Below, in pieces: positions 53,470 to 60,861 of a stretch of 64,000 nucleotides of DNA. The notes beneath the pieces were generated by a model. The model saw only the letters and a program-made list of their open reading frames with translations. It searched no databases and was not told where the DNA came from. The DNA lies in NCBI GenBank assembly GCA_964406575.1, contig CAYOSH010000010.1:1-64000 (forward strand). Reading direction: 5' to 3'. The stretch is from WTAW01 sp964406575 (GTDB taxonomy: Bacteria > Acidobacteriota > Aminicenantia > Aminicenantales > Aminicenantaceae). Each line of letters opens with the position of its first letter. The first letter of the stretch is position 1. The position numbers and the translations under genes are program-made.

Positions 53470-53583
53470 TTATCCAGGTAATGCGTTTAATACTGTGTTC
53501 TTCTCTTCCTCTTCTCTCTCTTTCTTTTTTCTCTTTTTCTTTCCCTCTTCTTCCTCTCTGTTCTCTGGTATTTTTTCATCCAT
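53470..53583 (-). CDS. Possible 37-residue Glu/Lys-rich peptide
   Basis: ATG 53583, preceded by AAAGGATGA, to TAA 53470. The peptide is extremely charged: MDEKIPENREEEEGKKKRKK, KEREEEEKNTVLNALPG. It lies 188 bases downstream of the RRM gene on the same strand. A pure purine tract can mimic such a frame by chance, so coding is uncertain. The rest of 53324-53770 holds no other gene. Confidence 0.3.
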   Translation of the reverse strand: MDEKIPENREEEEGKKKRKKKEREEEEKNTVLNALPG

Positions 53584-53770
53584 TCATCCTTTGGCACTGA
53601 CGAAATTTTCTTCGCCCAAATATGAATCTAAACGGGATTTCGGGCCTCTCTTCCGGAGCAGACTCGTACCTGCTCTCAATGACCCGTCCGAAAAAAATGC
53701 TGTGGCTTAAAAAAAATGATCCTGAATGCGAGCTTGTCGTCTTTGAAGATCGGTCTGTTTTCCTCTCTCC

Positions 53771-54067
53771 TCAATATCTTCGAAAACCACCACCGCCGCC
53801 ACGGCCTCTTCCCCCACCACCGAATGACCGGTCTCTCGGTGGGCGCGCTTCATCCACTCGTAGCGAACGACCTTTAAAATCAGTGCCGTTCAACGATTCT
53901 TTTGCTTTTTCTGCCTCAGCAGGGCTGGACATTTCCACAAACCCGAAACCTCTGCCTTCGATCACTTTGATTTCCTTGATCTCCCCGTACTTTGCAAACA
54001 ACTCCTCCAGCTCTTCTTTTGTGACAGAGTAACCGAAGTTCCCCACATAAAGCTTGCTTCCTTGCAT
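53771..54067 (-). CDS. Small RNA-binding protein with one RRM domain and a glycine-arginine tail
   Basis: This 98-residue protein has a single RRM: RNP2 is KLYVGNFGYS (residues 5-14) and RNP1 is GRGFGFVEMS (about 38-47), followed by a GGGGRGRGGGGGFRRY tail. Such proteins in cyanobacteria and other bacteria bind single-stranded RNA and are often cold-induced. Length is normal. AAAGGAG precedes ATG 54067. The 466 bases to its right (54068-54533) contain no gene that I can support. Confidence 0.93.
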   Translation of the reverse strand: MQGSKLYVGNFGYSVTKEELEELFAKYGEIKEIKVIEGRGFGFVEMSSPAEAEKAKESLNGTDFKGRSLRVDEARPPRDRSFGGGGRGRGGGGGFRRY

Positions 54068-54533
54068 GTCTTACTCCTTTAAGGCAATCCTAATAGAAAT
54101 GCCACTGTTCCTTGGGAAGGAATTTCTTGAATGACTCCCTCTCCATTCATTTTAATATGTACTCTTCCTCTCAAACATACAGAAAAATAGGAAAGATCGG
54201 ACGCTGGAGAAGGATTACGAGGACATAAAGGGAGGACAAAACCTTTGCGAAGTAATAATTCTCTCTCTCGTCAACTTTCTATTTCTCTCGACATCATGAC
54301 TTTGAGCCATGTTGGTTTATTTATCTTCCCATAAATGCAAATATATGTCAATGGCATTGCTCGCATATAAGCATCCTTATTCCCGTGATAAGGACATTAG
54401 ACGCAAAAAAGAGCGAGTCACTGTCCTTAGGAGTCGGATGGTGGTAGGGGGTGGGGTCTTCGACGAATATGGATTGTATGGACATTTCTAAATTCGTAAT
54501 GAATGACGTCCAACCGTCCCAATTGGTGATTGT

Positions 54534-55895
54534 TTAGAGACGTAATCCCACGCCGAATCCGAATACCCAGTAATGTCCACTAAAAGACAGAGGATACCCT
54601 GGATAAGACGATGTTCTCTCTCCGAGCATCACATACTGCAGATACGCATCAAAAGTGAGATTGCCAATCAACGATTGGTCTGTGATCGAACGCGCCGGAC
54701 CATCATACCCCACACCAAAGGAAAAGACACTGCGTGGCAAAATTGGAAGAACGGGAGTCAGGTTCTCATCATTGAGAGGACTCTGATGATTGGCGTATCC
54801 CACCCTCAGGGTTAACTCATCCTTAAGGAAGTACTCACCCCCCAGCATAAAACTCCAGGTGTCTTTCATCTTGATCTCGATGCCCTCTCGCGCCCCGTCA
54901 GAAAGCTCCTCGTTCACCCCATCCTCTTCTGGAGGATCAGGAAAAAAACTATCTTCCGGATTCGCGGCTACAAATTCCCACTTCTCGAAGCTTTTCCACC
55001 CCGTCCTCTGGACGTCGGCTTGGAATGCGATCTTTCTTGTGGGTGCCCACATGAACCCGACAACAAATTCCGAGGGCAGGTTTAAAGTGAAGATCACGTC
55101 CTGTTTTGCATAAAATTCAGGCTTTCCAGTATTCACGTTCAAGGATTCTCCACGAACATCGTCGCTATAAAGGCTTGTAATTTTAAACCTGTAGTCGTTC
55201 TTTCCCTGTTGATCGATGTTCACTCCCTGTTGATAGCGCGCTCCGATCTGAAAATTGTCGTTGAGCCTGAAGAGGGCCCCGGCCGTAAAACCCAAGCCAT
55301 TCCCGCTGGCATTCAGCTCGTTAATCACTCCCCACTCATCGGGGCCATAGAGGCCGGAATAGATATTGTGGAAATCCCATCTGACGTTCGAGGTAATGAT
55401 ATCAACACCTGCACCCACAGACAGGTACTTGTTGATCTTGACCGCTAAAACAGGACGGATAGTAAAAACATTCAGTTTTGAATAGAGACAGAGAGAGTCA
55501 CCTGGCCACTCCGGTGGCCATTTTGTCATCAATGAATACGGCGTAAAAGCACCGATCCCAATACTTATTCGTTCCTTATACGTGTAGGCCACAAAAAATG
55601 AGCCGATCAACTGGGGCTCTGAGTTCTGATCCGTAGTCTGGAATTCTGCCGATTCGGCGGAAACGGTATAGTTGTAGTAAGAGACATTCACTCTGAAACC
55701 GAGGCCTCTTTGGAATGCGAGTCCTGCGGGGTTGTAATATAGGGCGGTCGCGTTGTCTGCACGGCCGACAAAAGCTCCGGCCATAGTGGCAGCCTTGGGG
55801 CCCAGGTTGTAAAGAGTCAATACAGTCGCAGAAAGATAACCGGACCTTGCAAAGAAAGTGGCAAAAAGGAATAGGATGGATATTTTTTTCCTCAT
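54534..55895 (-). CDS. FadL/OmpP1/TodX family outer-membrane transport protein
   Basis: This 453-residue protein is predicted to form a 14-strand outer-membrane channel for hydrophobic compounds. I start at the ATG for MRKKISILFLFATFFARSGY (signal peptide), because the upstream 23 codons look non-coding. The N-terminal plug carries GPKAATMAGAFVGRADNATA followed by LYYNPAGLAFQ, the NPAG signature of the FadL family. Alternating beta strands follow, ending HYWVFGFGVGLRL with the aromatic/hydrophobic ending typical of outer-membrane barrels. Its presence indicates a cell with an outer membrane. Divergent from the nqr-like operon. Confidence 0.88.
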   Translation of the reverse strand: MRKKISILFLFATFFARSGYLSATVLTLYNLGPKAATMAGAFVGRADNATALYYNPAGLAFQRGLGFRVNVSYYNYTVSAESAEFQTTDQNSEPQLIGSFFVAYTYKERISIGIGAFTPYSLMTKWPPEWPGDSLCLYSKLNVFTIRPVLAVKINKYLSVGAGVDIITSNVRWDFHNIYSGLYGPDEWGVINELNASGNGLGFTAGALFRLNDNFQIGARYQQGVNIDQQGKNDYRFKITSLYSDDVRGESLNVNTGKPEFYAKQDVIFTLNLPSEFVVGFMWAPTRKIAFQADVQRTGWKSFEKWEFVAANPEDSFFPDPPEEDGVNEELSDGAREGIEIKMKDTWSFMLGGEYFLKDELTLRVGYANHQSPLNDENLTPVLPILPRSVFSFGVGYDGPARSITDQSLIGNLTFDAYLQYVMLGERTSSYPGYPLSFSGHYWVFGFGVGLRL

Positions 55896-55952
55896 AAATA
55901 TGATGCCTTTCACTTCTTTCAGTAAAAATTCAAGATATATAAAATGAATTTT

Positions 55953-55981
55953 ATTATACCTCAATTAAAGACCCATAGGAA
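55953..55981 (-). promoter_or_regulatory. Possible promoter of the FadL-like gene
   Basis: A consensus TATAAT (55958-55953 on the minus strand) lies 57 bases before the chosen ATG. The hexamer 17 bases upstream, TTCCTA, is a weak match to -35. The region is AT-rich. Confidence 0.4.
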
Positions 55982-56045
55982 AAGAAAATTTAATCTGGTG
56001 AGCTTCCCCAAATCCGTGATCGTATGAACACAAACGGCGTGATTA

Positions 56046-56063
56046 GTGTCCCAATTGGGACAC
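56046..56063. promoter_or_regulatory. 18-base perfect palindrome between the FadL-like gene and the nqr-like operon
   Basis: GTGTCCCAATTGGGACAC, centred between the divergent genes and 178 bases before the nqr-like start. A similar half, GTCCCAATTGG, occurs near 54516 beyond the other end of the FadL-like gene. It fits an operator for a dimeric repressor; no terminator U-run follows. Confidence 0.5.
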
Positions 56064-56240
56064 CCGACTTTCACTTATCACGGATTAATGGATGATTCCT
56101 TTCATCTTCGGCTCAACAACCGCATTGACAATGAAGATTCCTTCCAGTACTTTACCCTGTAAGGATGACGGATCTGATAAAAACGAACACCGGATTTTGG
56201 CCACTTCAGGAGAAATTCTGAAACAAGAACCTTAACATTT

Positions 56241-57197
56241 ATGCGATTTCAGTTTCCAAAAAAGCTGCTGCTCGCGCAAAAACCCATGCTGCAGGTAGGT
56301 TATGCATTGATACCGCTAGTCCTTGCTTCCATCTATCTTTTCGGATGGAGAGCCCTCGCGCTGTTGGGGATGGTTCTTTTTTTCGGAACAGCCACCGAAG
56401 CCATGTTCACCTACCCAAAGGGGAAGCCAGTGACATCGGCTGTTCTTATCACGTGTGCGATCTTCACGCTCTCGTTACCGCCGACCATTCCCTTCTGGAT
56501 GGCCATCATTGGAATTGTGACGGCTGTCGCCCTCGGCAAGATGGTGTTTGGGGGATTCGGACAGAATGTATTCAACCCGGCTATGGTGGGGCGGTGTTTT
56601 ATCTACATCACATTCCCTGTCCAGATGACCAATCGCTGGATGGAGCCCATCTGGGGTGGCCTGGGCGGATTCGCATTTTGGTCGGCTCCTTTGGACACAA
56701 TGACCAGAGCGACTCCCCTGGTCGTGTTGCGCCAGGGGGGATTCTTTTCTTGGAAAGATCTCCTATTGGGGAATACTTCCGGCTCGTTGGGAGAGACATC
56801 AGCCGTGTTGATCCTTGTTGGAGGCCTCTTTATTATTGCCAAAAAAGCAGCATCCTGGCGGCTCGCAGCCTCGTGTGTGTCGGGAGGGATCCTCAGCAGT
56901 GGAATCTTGAGATGGGCCGGCTTTGAGAGCATTCCTTCTCCATTGGCCACACTCTTAGCTGGATCCTTCCTTTTCGGGAGTTTCTTTGTAGTCACAGAAC
57001 CCATATCCGGAGCAAAGACCAAAATGGGGCAGTGGGTCTATGGTTTTTTGGTTGGGGCAATGATCGTTGTCCTTCGCGGATTCTCCAATTTTTCCGAGGG
57101 CGTCATGTTCTCGGTCCTGATCATGAATGCCTTTGTCCCAATCCTGGACCAAACCATAAAGTGGTTTCAGGTGAGGAGGAAGAAGGTCCGGGCATGA
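56241..57197 (+). CDS. nqrB: NqrB/RnfD-like subunit of an ion-translocating oxidoreductase
   Basis: This 318-residue membrane protein with about nine helices is homologous to NqrB/RnfD, the ion-moving core. It shows GGFGQNVFNPAMVGRCFIY, the family signature, and ends VVTEPISGAKTKMGQWVYG. In place of the usual S/T-G-A-T site where FMN is esterified to Thr, it has DTMTRATPLVVLR, so the Gly is Arg but the acceptor Thr and upstream Asp remain. The length is nearer RnfD (about 350) than NqrB (about 410). No gene for NqrA or RnfC precedes it. It overlaps the next gene by ATGA. Confidence 0.85.
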   Translation: MRFQFPKKLLLAQKPMLQVGYALIPLVLASIYLFGWRALALLGMVLFFGTATEAMFTYPKGKPVTSAVLITCAIFTLSLPPTIPFWMAIIGIVTAVALGKMVFGGFGQNVFNPAMVGRCFIYITFPVQMTNRWMEPIWGGLGGFAFWSAPLDTMTRATPLVVLRQGGFFSWKDLLLGNTSGSLGETSAVLILVGGLFIIAKKAASWRLAASCVSGGILSSGILRWAGFESIPSPLATLLAGSFLFGSFFVVTEPISGAKTKMGQWVYGFLVGAMIVVLRGFSNFSEGVMFSVLIMNAFVPILDQTIKWFQVRRKKVRA

Positions 57198-57832
57198 CAA
57201 AACAGCTCCAATCAGTGGTCTACATGTTCCTGATCTCTCTTTTTTTCGCCTCACTCGTCAGCGCTGTCAAATATCTGAGCGAGGAGAGAATCGCATCAAA
57301 TCAAGCCATAAAACTGCAGAGGATCGTCCTGAAGGTTTTGGATATCCCGGTGGGAAAAAACATTTCCGAAGACAGAATATCTTCTTTATTTACAGAGCGA
57401 GTTAAAGACATCCAGGTCGGGGAAAAAACTCTGTATGTGGGGTACGAAGAGGATGGCCGCACGATCAAGGGATATGCCTTCCCTGTGGGCGGACCCGGAT
57501 TTTGGGGCCCCATACACGGGATGGTTGGCGTAAATCCAGAGGCCACAAAACTCCTTGGGATTGCCTTTACCAAGCACAGCGAGACGCCCGGCCTGGGAGG
57601 CCGCATCACAGAGGATTGGTTTTTAACACAATTCAAGGGCCTCCCCATCCACCCCATAGAAGGGGACCAAAAGATATTTTATTTGAAGCCTGCCGGCACC
57701 ACAACCGCTGCCAACGAGCTCGATGCCATAACGGGAGCGACCAACACCAGCTCTGCCGTTGAGGCTTTTCTGAACAAAGATCTGGACCACTTTCTTATAA
57801 AACTCTGGCGCTCCGTGGAGGATAGGAAGTAA
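57194..57832 (+). CDS. nqrC: NqrC/RnfG-like FMN-binding subunit
   Basis: This 212-residue protein has one N-terminal membrane anchor (SVVYMFLISLFFASLVSAV) and a periplasmic FMN-binding domain. The covalent FMN site is ELDAITGATNTSSAV near residue 180 (T-G-A-T motif), preceded by HSETPGLGGRITEDWF, the second family signature. It is translationally coupled to the preceding gene (ATGA) and directly precedes the next. It passes electrons between FMN centres of the complex on the outer side. Confidence 0.9.
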   Translation: MTKQLQSVVYMFLISLFFASLVSAVKYLSEERIASNQAIKLQRIVLKVLDIPVGKNISEDRISSLFTERVKDIQVGEKTLYVGYEEDGRTIKGYAFPVGGPGFWGPIHGMVGVNPEATKLLGIAFTKHSETPGLGGRITEDWFLTQFKGLPIHPIEGDQKIFYLKPAGTTTAANELDAITGATNTSSAVEAFLNKDLDHFLIKLWRSVEDRK

Positions 57833-58456
57833 ATGCCGAATTTACCGCCAAAAAAAGAGATCTTCCTGACAGGATTGTGGAAAGACAATCCCGTACTCCG
57901 GCAAATTCTCGGCATATGTTCCACTCTGGCCGTGACCAACTTGATGGTGAACACGCTGGTGATGGATGCGGGTTTGATCTTTACGGTGTGTATGTCTTCA
58001 TTGACCGTCTCTCTGTTGAGGCATTACACCCCGATGCGCATCCGCATGATGGTGCAGACCCTGATCATCGCGTCATATGTCATCATAGTGGATATATTGA
58101 TCAAGGCCTACCTGCCGGAGATCAGTGAAGCGCTCGGCCCGTATGTGGCGCTCATCATCACCAACTGCATCATCATGGGGCGCTGTGAGGCCTTTGCCCG
58201 GAACAATCCTCCAGTGGCGTCATTGATCGATGGGTTGGGAATGAGCGTGGGCTACTCGTTGGTCTTGATCGTCATTGCTTTTGTTCGTGAACCCTTAGGG
58301 TTTGGAACCCTTATGGGCATCCGGGTCATGTCAGAGGGATTTGTCCAATGGACAGTCATGATCATGGCGCCCGGCGCCTTTTTCACTCTGGGCATTTTGG
58401 TATGGATAATGAAATATTTTCTCCCCAACACAAAAACAGGTGAAGAGAAGACATAA
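57833..58456 (+). CDS. nqrD: NqrD/RnfE-like membrane subunit
   Basis: This 207-residue integral membrane protein, six helices, has the family pattern GLWKDNPVLRQILGICSTLA, TNCIIMGRCEAFA (the conserved Cys is a ligand of the intramembrane iron centre shared with NqrE) and PLGFGTLMGI. It starts immediately after the preceding stop. It belongs to the paired NqrD/NqrE ion-channel half. Confidence 0.92.
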   Translation: MPNLPPKKEIFLTGLWKDNPVLRQILGICSTLAVTNLMVNTLVMDAGLIFTVCMSSLTVSLLRHYTPMRIRMMVQTLIIASYVIIVDILIKAYLPEISEALGPYVALIITNCIIMGRCEAFARNNPPVASLIDGLGMSVGYSLVLIVIAFVREPLGFGTLMGIRVMSEGFVQWTVMIMAPGAFFTLGILVWIMKYFLPNTKTGEEKT

Positions 58457-58465
58457 GGCCAAAAG

Positions 58466-59059
58466 ATGAATGCGATAAATCCATTGACGCTGTTTTTCGC
58501 CGCCATCTTCACCAACAACATCCTCTTGACCAATTTTCTGGGATTGTGTCCGTTCCTGTCAATCTCGAAGGAGAAAAAATCGGCCATGGGCATGGGCGCG
58601 GCCGTAGTTTTTGTCATGGCCTCTACCACTGTCCTCAACAATCTGATCTATTATAAATTACTGCTCCCCCTCGGCCTCGAGTATTTCCGCTATATCGTGT
58701 TCATCGTGGTGATCGCTGCGTTTGTGCAACTGGTCGAGATGATGGTGGAGCGCTTTTTCCCGCCGCTTTATTATGTCCTGGGGATCTTCCTTCCCTTGAT
58801 CACGGTGAATTGTGCCATTTTCGGGGCATCTCTCTTCATGGTCATCAGAGGATATGACTTGATGCAGTCCCTGGCATACGGGGCCGGTAGCGGCATCGGC
58901 TGGTGGATGGCCATAATGGCTGTGAGCACCATTCGGGAAAAACTCCAAAAAAGCGCAAACCTTCCCAAAGGGCTGGAGGGCCCGGCCATCACATTGATCA
59001 TTACCGGCCTTCTATCTCTGGCTTTTCTTGCGTTTAGCGGGATGATCCGGGTGCAGTGA
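58466..59059 (+). CDS. nqrE: NqrE/RnfA-like membrane subunit
   Basis: This 197-residue integral membrane protein is a sister fold of NqrD. It shows FFAAIFTNNILLTNFLGLCP, with the conserved Cys, then LPLITVNCAIFGASLF with the second Cys. It starts 9 bases after the preceding stop. NqrD and NqrE together bind an iron centre within the membrane and form the ion path. Confidence 0.92.
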   Translation: MNAINPLTLFFAAIFTNNILLTNFLGLCPFLSISKEKKSAMGMGAAVVFVMASTTVLNNLIYYKLLLPLGLEYFRYIVFIVVIAAFVQLVEMMVERFFPPLYYVLGIFLPLITVNCAIFGASLFMVIRGYDLMQSLAYGAGSGIGWWMAIMAVSTIREKLQKSANLPKGLEGPAITLIITGLLSLAFLAFSGMIRVQ

Positions 59060-59074
59060 AGTGATGGCAGAGCG

Positions 59075-60178
59075 ATGTCGCAGTTGATCATCAGCATACT
59101 CATCATCAGCAGCATCGGGGCGCTCTTTGCGCTCCTTCTCGAACTGGCCGATACGTTTATCGCCAACTACGGAGAGTGTCACATTTCGGTCAATCGGGAA
59201 AAAGACCTGGTTGTGCAAGGAGGAAATCCTCTGCTTTTTAGCTTAATGCAGGAAGGGATTTTTATTCCCTCGGCATGCGGGGGAAAGGGAACGTGTGCCT
59301 ACTGCAAGGTGAAAGTCCTGGAGGGCGGCGGGCCCATACTCCCCACAGAAACTCCCTATCTCTCAGAGGACGAGCAGAAAGCAAATGTGCGACTTTCCTG
59401 TCAGGTCAAAGTGCGTAACGATTTGGTGATCGAAATTCCCGAAGAGCTTTTTGGTATCAAAGAATTCAGGGTCAGAGTGGATCGCATCGTCGACCTCACT
59501 CCTTATATCAAGGGTATCACTTTTGGCGTGTTATCGCCAGAAGAAGGGATCATATATAAGCCGGGACAGTACGTGCAGCTTGAAGTACCCAAATACAAAC
59601 TCTCGAAAGAGCCCGAATACAGGGCTTTTTCCATGTCTTCCGTGCCGGAAGATCCACACAGCATAGAGCTGTATATCGGGCTGGTCAACAAAGGGATCGT
59701 TTCAACCTATGTGCATGAATATCTCAGAGAGAGCGAACAGCTGGTCATGCGCGGCCCTTTTGGCGATTTTTTCTACCGTGAATCAGACCGCGATATCTTG
59801 CTGATCGCCACCGGAACGGGATTGGCTCCGATCATGTCCATCCTCCGCACCATCCGCTCAGCACAAATCCAGAGAAAAATCACTCTATTTTTTGGATGTC
59901 GGAGACAAGAAGATCTGTACTGCGTTGAGGAGCTCAAAGAGCTGGAACAACAACTGAGCGACTTCACATTTATTCCGACTCTCTCGAGAGAGGCAGAGGA
60001 CTCACCCTGGAAAGGGAAGAGAGGCCGGGTGACGGACCTTATCGAGGATCTCGTGCCAGAAAAGGCCGATTATGATGTCTACATCTGTGGAAACCCGGAA
60101 ATGGTGGACTCGAGCACGGAACTCTTGAGAGCCAAAGGTATTCCCGAAGATCAGATTTACTTTGATAAGTTCAGTTAA
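59075..60178 (+). CDS. nqrF: NqrF-like NADH-oxidising subunit (2Fe-2S, FAD)
   Basis: This 367-residue entry subunit oxidises NADH. It has an N-terminal membrane helix (IISILIISSIGALFALLLEL), a plant-type 2Fe-2S ferredoxin domain with Cys in SACGGKGTCAYCKVKV and LSCQVKV (about 60-115), an FAD-binding domain (YRAFSMSSVPEDPHSIELYI), and an NAD-binding domain (IATGTGLAPIMSIL, ICGNPEMVDSS). The order of domains is that of NqrF, not of RnfB or RnfC. It is somewhat shorter than the 407-residue Vibrio NqrF. It is last in the operon B-C-D-E-F; with this subunit present, NADH is the likely donor. Confidence 0.92.
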   Translation: MSQLIISILIISSIGALFALLLELADTFIANYGECHISVNREKDLVVQGGNPLLFSLMQEGIFIPSACGGKGTCAYCKVKVLEGGGPILPTETPYLSEDEQKANVRLSCQVKVRNDLVIEIPEELFGIKEFRVRVDRIVDLTPYIKGITFGVLSPEEGIIYKPGQYVQLEVPKYKLSKEPEYRAFSMSSVPEDPHSIELYIGLVNKGIVSTYVHEYLRESEQLVMRGPFGDFFYRESDRDILLIATGTGLAPIMSILRTIRSAQIQRKITLFFGCRRQEDLYCVEELKELEQQLSDFTFIPTLSREAEDSPWKGKRGRVTDLIEDLVPEKADYDVYICGNPEMVDSSTELLRAKGIPEDQIYFDKFS

Positions 60179-60441
60179 CGATTCGGATAATTCAAAGTTT
60201 AGACTCGAAGGTTGAAGGTGTGCGTCATGTCCCAGGATTCAACCGATTATTTTCTGAATTTGGAATTCGCACTTAAAGTTTCAGCCTGACGCCACAATCC
60301 ACAATCCGATACACGCTGTTATGGTCGAACTCTTGTCAGGGCGGGGACGATGTCGGCTTCTCGGCCAAAAGATGCTGGACGAAGATGTAAAATCCGTAAA
60401 TAATACCAAGAATATTTTGAATCAAAAAAAGAAAAATTTTG

Positions 60442-60474
60442 TTGAACTTTTTTCGATGATGTGCGTAATATAAT
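60442..60474 (+). promoter_or_regulatory. Possible promoter and repeats upstream of the PadR regulator
   Basis: TTGAAC (60442-60447) and overlapping TAATAT/TATAAT (60466-60474) lie about 60 bases before the PadR start. Two GAATACTA units (60479 and 60493) follow just before the gene and could be the autoregulatory site. The rest of 60179-60531 has no gene. Confidence 0.4.
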
Positions 60475-60531
60475 ATATGAATACTAATTAACGAATACTA
60501 TTATGTGAATAAAACAGAGAGGAGAACTGAC

Positions 60532-60861
60532 ATGAATTACCTATCCAGGATCGAGGAGATCCTTCTTCTGGCCATCTGGAAGTTGAAAGATAATGCTTAT
60601 GGCATTGCGATCCGCAACCAGGTGAAGAAGGACACGGGTGTCGAGTGGATGTCAGGCGCCATCTATGCCCCATTGAGTCGCTTGAAGAAGAACGGCTACG
60701 TCGAATCCTTCCAGGCTAAGGGCTCCACCGAAAAGGGGGGGCGCCCCCGCATCTATTACAAACTCTCTCCTCTCGGGATGAAGAAGCTTGTGTCCATACA
60801 GGAAGTGAACAAATCCGTCTGGTTGGGTGTGCCCGACCTCAAAAACAAAGTCCGATCATGA
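60532..60861 (+). CDS. PadR family transcriptional regulator
   Basis: This 109-residue winged-helix repressor reads MNYLSRIEEILLLAIWKLKD, then NAYGIAIRNQVKKDTG, AIYAPLSRLKKNGYVES and KGGRPRIYYKLSPLG, all standard PadR DNA-binding features. I chose ATG 60532, with GAGAGGAGAA upstream, over an ATG-like start nine codons earlier. Its stop overlaps the start of the following permease (ATGA), the familiar PadR/permease pair, in which PadR probably represses its own operon. Confidence 0.93.
   Translation: MNYLSRIEEILLLAIWKLKDNAYGIAIRNQVKKDTGVEWMSGAIYAPLSRLKKNGYVESFQAKGSTEKGGRPRIYYKLSPLGMKKLVSIQEVNKSVWLGVPDLKNKVRS

Noticed and set aside
54309..54491. 60-codon plus-strand frame between the RRM and porin genes
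   Set aside because: No ribosome site and no protein-like pattern.
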